From assembly GCA_946481265.1 (NCBI GenBank), contig CAMLNE010000037.1, positions 1 through 18,775 on the forward strand: a stretch of DNA of 18,775 nt. Reading direction: 5' to 3'. The notes under the pieces are model-generated. The model made no database searches, had not been told where the DNA came from, and was given only the letters and a program-made list of their open reading frames with translations. A program made the position numbers and the translations under genes. Source of the stretch: an uncultured Panacagrimonas sp. (GTDB lineage: Bacteria; Pseudomonadota; Gammaproteobacteria; Nevskiales; Nevskiaceae). This document shows positions 1 to 6,949 of the stretch, piece after piece; the first letter of the stretch is position 1; each line of letters starts with the position of its first letter.

Positions 1-94
1 CGGGCGTGCCCGCCAGCAGCAGGCGAAAGCCCATGCGCACCACCGCGTGATCGTCGATCAGCATCACCCGTGTCTTGTGGCCGGCGCTCTTCAT
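1..94 (-). CDS. NarL/LuxR-family response regulator, N-terminal fragment
   Basis: Only the first 31 residues are in the window; the gene runs off the left edge. The visible part reads as the start of a receiver domain: a short basic lead, then beta strand 1 followed by the acidic pair in MLIDDHAVVR, typical of NarL/FixJ-type regulators. The ATG overlaps the TGA of the upstream histidine kinase gene (ATGA, positions 91-94), so the two are translationally coupled and very probably a cognate pair. By family knowledge the missing part should hold the phospho-acceptor Asp and a LuxR-type helix-turn-helix. Because the kinase resembles MoxY, this would correspond to a MoxX-like regulator, but its target is not shown by the sequence. 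Certainty is high for receiver domain, moderate for NarL class. Confidence 0.85.
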   Translation of the reverse strand, partial: MKSAGHKTRVMLIDDHAVVRMGFRLLLAGTP

Positions 95-1443
95 GCGGCG
101 CTCGCCGGCCGGATCGGAATACGCGCCTCGATGCGCGTGCCGCCATCGGAGGGCCGGGCGATCGACAGCGTCCCGCCCAGGGCCTGTACGCGCTCGCGCA
201 TGCCCAGCAGGCCGTGGCGGCCGGGACTGCGCAACTGCGCCGCGTCGATGCCGCTGCCATCGTCCGTCACCGTGAGCGACATCGTCCCGTCCCCGGCGGC
301 CACCTCGATGACCACGCGCTGCGCCCGCGCGTGGCGCGCGACATTGGTGACGCTCTCCTGGGCGATCCGGAACAGTGCGATCTCGCCCTCGTCACCCGGC
401 CGCGGCAGGCTGTCCGGAAGGTGCAGCTCGAACGCCAGGTCCGGATGCAGGCGACGCCATTCCTCGACCGCCTCGGCGAGCGTGTCGGCCAGCCCCAGGC
501 CTTCGAGCGCCATCGGGCGCAGGCGCCGGATGATGCGATGCATCGCGTCGTAGATCTGGCCGGCACAGGAGACGATGTTGCGGCAGGCCTCGTGGGTCGG
601 TGCATCCTGCTGCTCGGTGCGATTGGCGGTGGCCTGGGCGATGGTCCTGATCGCGGTCAGGTACTGCCCGATCTCGTCGTGCAGTTCGCGCGCCAGCGTG
701 CGCCGTTCGTCCTCGAGGTGCAGCTGGATCACGTGGGTGAGCTCGCGGTTCTCGGCCAGCTCGCGTTCCGCGCCGACGCTGCGTTCGAGCTCGGCGAGCA
801 TGCGGTTGAAGCCCTCGCCGATGACATGCAGCTCGGGCAGCGCGTAGGGAGGCAGGCGTACCGACAGATCGCCACGCTCGGCGCGTGCGAAGCCCTGCAC
901 CATGGTCTGCACCGGCCTGACCGCGCGCCCGATCACGAAGTACACCAGCAGGTTGACCAGCAGGAAGAAGCCGCCGGCGAGCCAGGCCAGGCGCAGCAGG
1001 TCATCCCAGGCGTCGAGCACGCTGCGCGAGGCATCCGGCACGATCTGCAGGCGGAAGCTGTCCGCCTCCAGCATCACCGGCGCCAGGCGCGGACCCACCG
1101 CATCGGCGAACCACGCCGGTGCGTCGCGTCCGGCCTTGTACTTCGACGGCGGGGAGCTGTAGACCCGCTCACCGGTGCGGTCGTAGAGATGGATCTCGTT
1201 GGCGCGCACGCGGCCCAGGCCATCCAGGAATTCGTGCACCACGCCCTGTTGCGCCGCACCGTGCGAGAACAGGCCGCTGCTGAACAGCACCGCTGTCATG
1301 AGCTGGGCCGTGACGCGATTGGAGGCCTCGATCTCCTCGCCGATCTGGCGGCGCATCTCGCCGAACATCAGGTACAGGCCGAGTGCGAGAAACAGCAGGG
1401 TCAGTGCTGTCACCAGCAGGCTGATGCGCACGCGCAGGTTCAT
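91..1443 (-). CDS. MoxY-like membrane sensor histidine kinase (HisKA_3 type)
   Basis: This 450-residue protein is an inner-membrane sensor kinase. Transmembrane helix 1 spans about residues 8-28, a periplasmic domain of about 120 residues follows (LapD/MoxY-like in size and layout), helix 2 is at about 151-172, and a HAMP linker follows to about 225. The phospho-acceptor is His255 in ELHDEIGQ, the hallmark of the NarX/DegS-type dimerisation domain. The ATPase domain shows an N-box (RIAQESVTNVARHA), a DDGSGI loop and GLLGMRERV. The ATG at 1443 overlaps the stop of the iminopeptidase gene (ATGA), and its own stop overlaps the response-regulator start. MoxY-type kinases are known to control PQQ-dependent methanol oxidation in methylotrophs, and a pqq operon lies nearby, so control of PQQ or a quinoprotein dehydrogenase is a reasonable inference. 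The signal sensed is unknown. Confidence 0.85.
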   Translation of the reverse strand: MNLRVRISLLVTALTLLFLALGLYLMFGEMRRQIGEEIEASNRVTAQLMTAVLFSSGLFSHGAAQQGVVHEFLDGLGRVRANEIHLYDRTGERVYSSPPSKYKAGRDAPAWFADAVGPRLAPVMLEADSFRLQIVPDASRSVLDAWDDLLRLAWLAGGFFLLVNLLVYFVIGRAVRPVQTMVQGFARAERGDLSVRLPPYALPELHVIGEGFNRMLAELERSVGAERELAENRELTHVIQLHLEDERRTLARELHDEIGQYLTAIRTIAQATANRTEQQDAPTHEACRNIVSCAGQIYDAMHRIIRRLRPMALEGLGLADTLAEAVEEWRRLHPDLAFELHLPDSLPRPGDEGEIALFRIAQESVTNVARHARAQRVVIEVAAGDGTMSLTVTDDGSGIDAAQLRSPGRHGLLGMRERVQALGGTLSIARPSDGGTRIEARIPIRPASAA

Positions 1444-2411
1444 GCGAGGCCACGCGTGCGCAGGGCGTCCATCACGTCCACCAGCGCGCGGCTCATGGCC
1501 GGCTCGAAGGCACCGTGACCGGCCAGCGGCAGCCTGCGCAGCCGTGCGTGCGGCAGCTTCGACGCCAGTTCCCAGGCGCTGATCGGCGGGCACACCGGGT
1601 CGAGTGCACCCTGCACGATCTCCACCGGGATCTCGCGCAGCACGTCGAGCCCTTCGAGCAGCTCGCCGTCGCGCAGGAAGAAGCGGTGCGCGAGGTAATG
1701 CATGTAGACGCGCGTGCGCGCACACAGCGGATCGCCGGGGGAACTGGCCACGGCGCCGGGCACGGTCATCGCCATCGCCTCGGACTCGAGCTGCAGCCAG
1801 GCGGTGGCGATGGCGCGCGCCGCCTCGGGCGCGCCCTGCAGCACGGTGCGCGCGGCCTGGGTGGCCAGGTCGAAGTCGCGCGCGGCCTGTTCGTCGGCGA
1901 TGCCGAAGGGCGCGGCGAGTGCATGCCAGCGCTCGGGCAGGAAGGCGCGCAGGTTGTAGACGAAGGACTCCACCTCGCGCACCCGCGCGAGGAATACGCC
2001 GCGCAGCACCAGGGCCTGCACCCGCGCCGGGTGACGCCGTGCGTAGGCCAGCGCCAGGGTCGAGCCCCAGGAGCCGCCGAACACGATCCAGCGCGCGATG
2101 CCCAGGTGTTCGCGCAGCCGCTCCAGGTCATCGACCAGGTGCGCGGTGGTGTTGGCCTCGAGCCGGCCGGCCGGCCGGCTGCGACCACAGCCGCGCTGGT
2201 CGTACAGGACGGCGCGATAGAACGCCGGATCGAAGAAGCGGCGCTGCGCCGGCGTGCAGCCGCTGCCGGGTCCGCCGTGCAGGTACACCACCGGCTGGCC
2301 ATCCGCGCGGCCGGACTCCTCGAAATAGATCTGGTGCTCGTCACCCACGCTCAGCCAGTCGGCGCGATGCGCCTGCAGGGCGGGGTACAGGGCCTCGTTC
2401 GTCGTGCTCAC
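1440..2411 (-). CDS. pip: Proline iminopeptidase (alpha/beta hydrolase, S33)
   Basis: This 323-residue cytoplasmic enzyme should remove N-terminal proline from peptides. The family signatures are all visible: the oxyanion-hole motif HGGPGSG, the strand DQRGCGRS, the nucleophile elbow GGSWGS, an acid-loop GALDPVCPP and the C-terminal catalytic His in GHGAFE. Length matches the family. The start chosen is GTG at 2411 because GAGGAG lies about 11 nt upstream, and the residues after it (MSTTNEALYPALQAHRADWL) match family N-termini; the frame stays open upstream but reads as non-family sequence. Its TGA overlaps the ATG of the histidine kinase, so a peptidase heads a two-component operon, which is unusual. 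It diverges from pqqA. A part in trimming PQQ precursor peptides is possible but not shown. Confidence 0.93.
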   Translation of the reverse strand: MSTTNEALYPALQAHRADWLSVGDEHQIYFEESGRADGQPVVYLHGGPGSGCTPAQRRFFDPAFYRAVLYDQRGCGRSRPAGRLEANTTAHLVDDLERLREHLGIARWIVFGGSWGSTLALAYARRHPARVQALVLRGVFLARVREVESFVYNLRAFLPERWHALAAPFGIADEQAARDFDLATQAARTVLQGAPEAARAIATAWLQLESEAMAMTVPGAVASSPGDPLCARTRVYMHYLAHRFFLRDGELLEGLDVLREIPVEIVQGALDPVCPPISAWELASKLPHARLRRLPLAGHGAFEPAMSRALVDVMDALRTRGLA

Positions 2412-2465
2412 GCCGCTGGATTCTCCTCGTCGGTCAAACCTTAACGGGGAAGCCGGAACGGCGCA

Positions 2466-2488
2466 CGGCTCATGATTTTCATGAGCCG
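2466..2488. promoter_or_regulatory. Perfect inverted repeat, candidate operator between pip and pqqA
   Basis: The arms are CGGCTCATGA and its exact reverse complement, 10 bp each, separated by TTT. The element lies 55 nt from the pip start and 125 nt from pqqA in a divergent spacer. The AT-rich core stands out from GC-rich surroundings. It has no T-tract, so it looks more like a dimeric regulator site than a terminator. Which protein binds it is unknown; the MoxX-like regulator encoded next door is one candidate. Confidence 0.5.
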
Positions 2489-2600
2489 AGATCGAGTGGA
2501 GATGACGGTAGGCGGCCGGGCCACCGCCCCCAAGAATGGGGCGAGGTCGCCCGCCGGGCGGCCGGGGCGCCGCGAGGCGCACCATCCACACATCAAACCT

Positions 2601-2606
2601 GAGGAG
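2601..2606 (+). promoter_or_regulatory. Shine-Dalgarno of pqqA
   Basis: GAGGAG lies 6 nt before the ATG at 2613 and fixes the start of the very short pqqA gene, which otherwise could be read from further upstream. Confidence 0.8.
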
Positions 2607-2612
2607 CAAGAC

Positions 2613-2687
2613 ATGGCCTGGACGAAACCCGCCGCCGTCGACATGCGGTACGGCTTCGAGATCAACCTGTACGTCGGCGCTCGCTGA
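2613..2687 (+). CDS. pqqA: PQQ precursor peptide PqqA
   Basis: This 24-residue peptide is the substrate from which pyrroloquinoline quinone is made. The cross-linked and excised residues are Glu16 and Tyr20 in the conserved spacing E-x3-Y (FEINLY), preceded by the usual W-T-K-P start and followed by a short tail ending in Arg. The Glu and Tyr are joined by PqqE with the peptide held by PqqD, then released by peptidases. Length is within the 22-24 residues typical of the family. The ATG at 2613 has an excellent ribosome site. It heads the pqqA-C-D-E operon; a strong hairpin follows 20 nt after its stop, which fits the known need for more PqqA than processing enzymes. Confidence 0.96.
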   Translation: MAWTKPAAVDMRYGFEINLYVGAR

Positions 2688-2707
2688 AGAGCCCGACATC
2701 AGGTCCA

Positions 2708-2742
2708 GGGTGCGGCGGCGGGAATACCTCGCCGTCGCACCC
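2708..2742 (+). terminator. Strong stem-loop between pqqA and pqqC (attenuator or processing site)
   Basis: Positions 2708-2722 pair with 2728-2742 over 15 positions with two G-T wobbles, leaving a 5-nt loop (AATAC). No T-tract follows, so complete termination is unlikely. It sits in the 124-nt gap between pqqA and pqqC. A partial terminator or RNA-stabilising hairpin would keep pqqA transcripts in excess over downstream genes, as is known for some pqq operons. The role here is inferred. Confidence 0.6.
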
Positions 2743-2811
2743 GCCTTGGCGCGTGCCGATGCGGCGCGCGGCGTCACGCGCGGATTCACAGGGCACGCCG
2801 GAAAAATCCCG

Positions 2812-3537
2812 ATGAGCGATGCACAGGCGCCGTGGAGCGCGCAGACCTTCGAGGAACAGCTGCGCGGCCGGAACAGCCGTTACCACATCCACCATCCCTT
2901 CCACGTGATGATGGCGGAGGGCCGCCTGAGCCGGCGCCAGCTGCAGGGCTGGGTCGCCAACCGCTTCTATTACCAGATCAGCATTCCCCGCAAGGACGCC
3001 GCGATCCTTGCCAACTGCCCGGACCGCGCGATCCGCCGCGAGTGGGTGCAACGCATCCTCGATCACGATGGCCACGGCGATGACGCCGGCGGCATCGAGG
3101 CCTGGATCGGGCTGGGCCAGGCAGTTGGCCTGTCGCGCGAGGAGATCGTCTCGCTGCGCCACGTGGTGCCGGCGGCACGCTTCGCGGTGGACGCCTACGT
3201 GGACTTCGCGCGCCGGGCAAGCTGGCAGGAGGCGGTCGCCTCCAGCCTGACCGAGCTGTTTGCGCCGCATATCCACCAGCAGCGCATCGACACCTGGCCC
3301 GAGCACTATCCCTGGGTCGATCCCGAGGGCCTGCGCTATTTCAAGGGCAGGCTGACGCAGGCGCGGCGCGACGTGCAGCACGGACTGCAGATCACGCTCG
3401 AATACTTCAGCCGCTCGCGCGAGCTGCAGGAGCGCGTGCTCGACATCCTGCAGTTCAAGCTCGACGTGCTGTGGGCCCTGGCCGACGCGATCATGCTCAG
3501 CCAGTGCGAGGTGAAGATCGTGGGCGAGAAGGCATGA
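2812..3537 (+). CDS. pqqC: Pyrroloquinoline-quinone synthase PqqC
   Basis: PqqC is the cofactorless oxidase that performs the last step: ring closure and eight-electron oxidation of AHQQ to PQQ, in the cytoplasm. The 241-residue product has the all-helical TenA/heme-oxygenase-like pattern with family motifs such as [18 protein letters not shown] and IPRKDAAI, and LDHDG carrying an active-site His. The ATG at 2812 is chosen because the protein then starts at the family N-terminus; the frame is open upstream but that stretch overlaps pqqA and the hairpin. No strong Shine-Dalgarno is visible. pqqB, which usually lies between pqqA and pqqC, is absent here. pqqD follows 31 nt downstream. Confidence 0.96.
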   Translation: MSDAQAPWSAQTFEEQLRGRNSRYHIHHPFHVMMAEGRLSRRQLQGWVANRFYYQISIPRKDAAILANCPDRAIRREWVQRILDHDGHGDDAGGIEAWIGLGQAVGLSREEIVSLRHVVPAARFAVDAYVDFARRASWQEAVASSLTELFAPHIHQQRIDTWPEHYPWVDPEGLRYFKGRLTQARRDVQHGLQITLEYFSRSRELQERVLDILQFKLDVLWALADAIMLSQCEVKIVGEKA

Positions 3538-3568
3538 AGGCGCCCGTCCAGGTGGAGTCTGCGCAGGC

Positions 3569-3847
3569 ATGAGCGAGCCCATCGAGCTGGACCAGGTCTA
3601 CGCGGTCGCCCGGCTGTTCCGCCTGCAGTGGGAGCCGGCGCAGAACGCCCACGTGCTGCTCTATCCGGAGGGCATGGTGCGGCTCAACCAGAGCGCGGGC
3701 GAGATCCTCAAGCGGCTGGACGGAAAGCAGACGCTCGCGCAGGTCGTCACCGACTGCGAATCGGCATTCCAGGCACAGGGCCTGGCGCAGGATGTCCTCG
3801 ACTTCATCGGCGCGGCCCTGCAGCAGGGCTGGGTGCGACGTGCCTGA
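3569..3847 (+). CDS. pqqD: PQQ biosynthesis peptide chaperone PqqD
   Basis: This 92-residue protein is the stand-alone RiPP recognition element that binds PqqA and presents it to PqqE. The sequence has the family pattern: a PRL-like entry strand (ARLFRLQWE), a strand with LLYPEGMVRLN, then helices including SAGEILKRLDGKQ and a C-terminal helix ending QQGWVR. Length is standard for a free-standing PqqD. The ATG at 3569 has AGGTGGAG about 11 nt upstream. Its last 8 nt overlap the preferred GTG start of pqqE, giving tight coupling between chaperone and enzyme, which in some species are even fused. Confidence 0.95.
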   Translation: MSEPIELDQVYAVARLFRLQWEPAQNAHVLLYPEGMVRLNQSAGEILKRLDGKQTLAQVVTDCESAFQAQGLAQDVLDFIGAALQQGWVRRA

Positions 3848-5036
3848 AGCGACGCCCACTGAATCGCGCGCAGGCATCGGCATGCCGCTGTGGCTGCTCG
3901 CCGAGCTCACGTATCGCTGCCCGCTGCACTGCGTGTTCTGCTACAACCCGGTCGACTACGCGAAGTCGCAGCGTGAACTGTCCACCGAGGACTGGAAGCG
4001 CGTGCTGCGTGAATCGCGCGCCCTGGGCGCGGCTCAGCTCGGACTGTCCGGCGGCGAGCCCCTGCTGCGCGACGATCTCGAGGAAATCGTGCGCGAGGCG
4101 CGCGGCCTGGGCTACTACACGAACCTGCTGACCTCGGGCGTGGGCATGAGCCCGGCGCGCATCGCGGCGCTCAAGGACGCCGGGCTCGATCACATCCAGC
4201 TCTCGTTCCAGGACTCGACCCGGGAGATGAACGATTTCCTGTCGAGCACGCGCACCTTCGACCTGAAGATGAAGGTGGCCGCGCTGATCAAGCAGCACGA
4301 CTACCCGATGGTCCTCAACTGCGTGCTCCACCGCTACAACATCGACCATATCCAGCAGATCCTGGAGATGGCCGAGGCGATGGGTGCGGAGTACGTGGAG
4401 CTGGCCAACACGCAGTTCTACTCCTGGGCCTATCTCAACCGCGAACAGCTGCTACCCACGCGCGAACAGCTCGCCCGCGCCGAGGAAGTCACCGACGCGT
4501 TCCGCGAAAAGGTGAAGGGCCGCATGCGCCTGTTCTTCGTCATGCCCGACTACCACGCGGACCGGCCGAAGAAATGCACCAACGGCTGGGGCAACCTGTT
4601 CATCACCGTGCAGGCGGACGGCACCGTGCTGCCCTGCCACACCGCCGGCATGCTGCCGGGGCTGAGCTTTCCCAATGTGCGCGAGCACTCGATGGAATGG
4701 GCCTGGTACGACTCGCCGGGCTTCAACCGTTTCCGCGGAGACGGCTGGATGAAGGAGCCCTGCCGGAGCTGCCCGGAAAAGGAGAAGGACCTGGGCGGCT
4801 GCCGGTGCCAGGCGTACATGATCACCGGCGATGCGGAAAACGCGGACCCGGTCTGCGACAAGTCACCCCACCATGGACGCATCCTCGAGACCGTCGAGCG
4901 CGCGCGCCACGCGGTCAGCGAAAAGCCGATCGTGTTTCGCACCGACCGTGAATCGCGCCGGCTGATCGAGGCGTGCGGCAAGGGCGGATTGAGCGTCGAC
5001 GAGCAACGACTGTTCGAGCCCGGCACGCAGCCGTAG
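3840..5036 (+). CDS. pqqE: PqqA peptide cyclase PqqE (radical SAM, SPASM)
   Basis: PqqE uses S-adenosylmethionine and iron-sulfur clusters to form the carbon-carbon bond between Glu16 and Tyr20 of PqqA. Counting from the GTG at 3840 the radical-SAM cluster ligands are Cys27, Cys31 and Cys34 (RCPLHCVFC), followed by a GGEPLL SAM-binding motif. The C-terminal SPASM region has the full set of auxiliary cluster cysteines, including CTNGWG, LPCH, EPCRSCPEKE, GGCRC and ADPVCDKSPHH. From GTG the product is 398 residues; an ATG at 3882 would give 384 and also fits the family, so the exact start is uncertain. The GTG start overlaps pqqD by 8 nt. It is the last gene of the operon, ended by the hairpin at 5085-5123. 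Confidence 0.95.
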   Translation: MPEATPTESRAGIGMPLWLLAELTYRCPLHCVFCYNPVDYAKSQRELSTEDWKRVLRESRALGAAQLGLSGGEPLLRDDLEEIVREARGLGYYTNLLTSGVGMSPARIAALKDAGLDHIQLSFQDSTREMNDFLSSTRTFDLKMKVAALIKQHDYPMVLNCVLHRYNIDHIQQILEMAEAMGAEYVELANTQFYSWAYLNREQLLPTREQLARAEEVTDAFREKVKGRMRLFFVMPDYHADRPKKCTNGWGNLFITVQADGTVLPCHTAGMLPGLSFPNVREHSMEWAWYDSPGFNRFRGDGWMKEPCRSCPEKEKDLGGCRCQAYMITGDAENADPVCDKSPHHGRILETVERARHAVSEKPIVFRTDRESRRLIEACGKGGLSVDEQRLFEPGTQP

Positions 5037-5084
5037 CAGGCAGCGCAGGGACCCGACGCAACCGCTCTGTCCGCAACGAAAGGC

Positions 5085-5123
5085 GCATGAAAAAGGCCGG
5101 CGCAAGGCCGGCCTTTTTCATGC
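5085..5123. terminator. Bidirectional rho-independent terminator between pqqE and pckA
   Basis: Positions 5085-5101 are exactly complementary to 5107-5123 (17 bp, 5-nt loop GCAAG). The core is GGCCGGC/GCCGGCC, flanked by five A on one side and five T on the other, so each strand reads as a GC stem followed by a T-run. It lies 48 nt after the pqqE stop and 11 nt beyond the pckA stop, ending both converging transcripts. Confidence 0.92.
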
Positions 5124-5134
5124 AGACGCGGTGT

Positions 5135-6787
5135 TCAGATCCGCTCTTCGATCCCGAAGCTGGCGAAGCCCTTCTTCTTGAAATTCTCGCGAAAGGCGTC
5201 GCGCAGGACGGTTGCGGTGGCGTCGTACTCGGCGGGGTCGGCCCAGGTGTTGCGCGGGTTGAGGATCGCGCTCTCCACGCCCGGGCAGCTCTTGGGAATG
5301 GTGAGGTTGAGAATCGTCAGCCGCTCGGTCTCGACGTTGTCGAGCTTGCCGTCCAGTGCGGCGTTGAGCAGCGCGCGGGTGACCTTGATCGACATGCGCT
5401 TGCCCACGCCGTACTTGCCGCCGCTCCAGCCCGTGTTCAGCAGGATGCAGCGCGCCTTGTGCTTCTTCATCTTCTCGGCCAGCAGCCGGGCGTAGACGTT
5501 CGGCTTCTGCGCCATGAACGGGCCGCCGAAGCAGGCGCTGAAGGTCGGCTGCGGCTCGGTGACGCCGACCTCGGTGCCGGCAACGCGCGCGGTGAAGCCC
5601 GACACGAAGTGGTACATCACGTCCTCGCTGTCGAGGATCGATACCGGCGGCAGCACGCCGTAGGCATCGGCGGTGAGCAGCACGATGGTCTGCGGGTGAG
5701 GGCCCTGCGCGTTGGGCATCACGTTGGGCACCACGTCCAGCGGATACGAGAAGCGCGTGTTCTCCGCGATCGAGCTGTCGTTGAGGTCCAGCTCGTCCGG
5801 ATGGCACTCCTCCATCTTCCGGCCCGGCAGCGGCGGCACGTTCTCGATGATGGTGCCCGGCTTGGACAGCGCGGCCGCGATGACCGGCTCGGCTTCCTTG
5901 TCCAGGTTGATCAGCTTGGCGTAGCAGCCGCCTTCGAGATTGCACAGGCCGTTGTCCGACCAGATCGTCTCGTCGTCGCCGATCAGCCGGCGCGAGGTGT
6001 CCGCCGACAGCGTGGTCTTGCCGGTACCGGATAGGCCGAACAGGATCGCCGCGTCGTCGTTCCTGCCGACATTCGCCGAGCAGTGCATCGACAGGCGGCC
6101 CTGCTTGGGCAGCAGGTAGTTGCCGACGGTGAAGATGGTCTTCTTGTTGACACCGCAGTAGTCGGCGCGACCGGCGACCAGGCAGATGCGGTTGCGCGTA
6201 TCGATGACCACCGCGGCCTCGGAGCGGCAGCCGTCACGCTCGGGTACGCAGGTGAAGCTGGGCGCATTGAGCATGGTCCAGCGACGCGCATCGACGTCCT
6301 TCACGCCCGGCAGGTTCCGCGGAAACATGTTGTGCACAAACATCGCGTGCGAGGCGTACTCGCCGACGAAGCGGTACGGCACCGCGAATTCGGGATCGGA
6401 TCCCATGAACACGTCCTTCACGTAGAGGGACGCCTTCTTGTCGTTCAGATGCTGGATGACGCGCTTGAGCAGGCCCTCGAAGGCGCTCGGCTCGTAGGGG
6501 GACAGATCGGCCTTGAACCAGATCTCCTCGGCCACTTCGGGCCACTTCACGGCGTAGGTGTCCTTGGTGCGCCGGCCGGTGCAGTCCGGGTCGGTGTAGA
6601 ACACCAGCGGGCCGTCGACGCCCAGCCGGGTCGGGAAGGCCTTCTGGGCGTCCGACGGACCGTCGCGCCTGACCCGGCCGCGATCGTTCGCGATCGCCTC
6701 GTGGAATAGCGCTTCCTTGCCCAGTTCGTACTTGTAGTTGACGGACTTGAGCCCGAAGAGCTGTTCCAGATCGGCCTGAAAGGTCAT
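5135..6787 (-). CDS. pckA: Phosphoenolpyruvate carboxykinase (ATP)
   Basis: This 550-residue cytoplasmic enzyme converts oxaloacetate and ATP to phosphoenolpyruvate, the entry step of gluconeogenesis. It is the ATP-type family: the P-loop GLSGTGKTTLS begins at about residue 251, followed by the metal-binding IGDDE and further hallmarks such as MHCSANVG, PGTIIENV and NTGWSGGKYGVGKR. The length is slightly longer than the usual 520-540 residues. The ATG at 6787 is preferred over in-frame codons upstream because AAAGGA lies 9 nt before it. It converges on pqqE with a shared terminator. A weak sigma-70-like promoter is proposed just upstream, so it may be independent of pilJ. Confidence 0.97.
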   Translation of the reverse strand: MTFQADLEQLFGLKSVNYKYELGKEALFHEAIANDRGRVRRDGPSDAQKAFPTRLGVDGPLVFYTDPDCTGRRTKDTYAVKWPEVAEEIWFKADLSPYEPSAFEGLLKRVIQHLNDKKASLYVKDVFMGSDPEFAVPYRFVGEYASHAMFVHNMFPRNLPGVKDVDARRWTMLNAPSFTCVPERDGCRSEAAVVIDTRNRICLVAGRADYCGVNKKTIFTVGNYLLPKQGRLSMHCSANVGRNDDAAILFGLSGTGKTTLSADTSRRLIGDDETIWSDNGLCNLEGGCYAKLINLDKEAEPVIAAALSKPGTIIENVPPLPGRKMEECHPDELDLNDSSIAENTRFSYPLDVVPNVMPNAQGPHPQTIVLLTADAYGVLPPVSILDSEDVMYHFVSGFTARVAGTEVGVTEPQPTFSACFGGPFMAQKPNVYARLLAEKMKKHKARCILLNTGWSGGKYGVGKRMSIKVTRALLNAALDGKLDNVETERLTILNLTIPKSCPGVESAILNPRNTWADPAEYDATATVLRDAFRENFKKKGFASFGIEERI

Positions 6788-6858
6788 GTATCGCGGTCCT
6801 TTTTGCGGGGTGAATGTCGCGTCGGCGCGAGCGGGAGGGGGACGCGGGGAGGGGCGCA

Positions 6859-6888
6859 AGGATAGTGGCCGCCCGATATGGCGGGCAA
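6859..6888 (-). promoter_or_regulatory. Possible sigma-70 promoter of pckA
   Basis: On the minus strand TTGCCC (6888-6883) is followed after 18 bp by TATCCT (6864-6859), each matching 4 of 6 consensus bases. It lies in the 162-nt gap between pilJ and pckA and would give a leader of about 65 nt. GC-rich promoters are hard to call by eye. Confidence 0.3.
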
Positions 6889-6949
6889 GCCGGAAACGTG
6901 GCGGGCCGCTCCCGCGCGCCGGTTCAGCAGCGGTTCGGCAAGCGTCCGG

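Noticed and set aside
70..1518. 482-codon plus-strand open frame opposite the histidine kinase
   Set aside because: Composition of an antisense frame; the minus-strand kinase shows H-box, N-box and G-boxes.
2525..2543. 6-bp hairpin CGCCCC/GGGGCG upstream of pqqA
   Set aside because: Short GC stem of a kind expected by chance in this composition.
1440..2789. Longer 449-codon reading of the iminopeptidase running through the palindrome and pqqA
   Set aside because: Residues before the GTG at 2411 do not resemble the family and the frame would overlap pqqA and its promoter; GAGGAG supports the GTG.
2662..3582. 306-codon minus-strand open frame opposite pqqC that might have been a pqqB
   Set aside because: No metallo-beta-lactamase HxHxDH motif; it mirrors pqqC codon structure and is a shadow.
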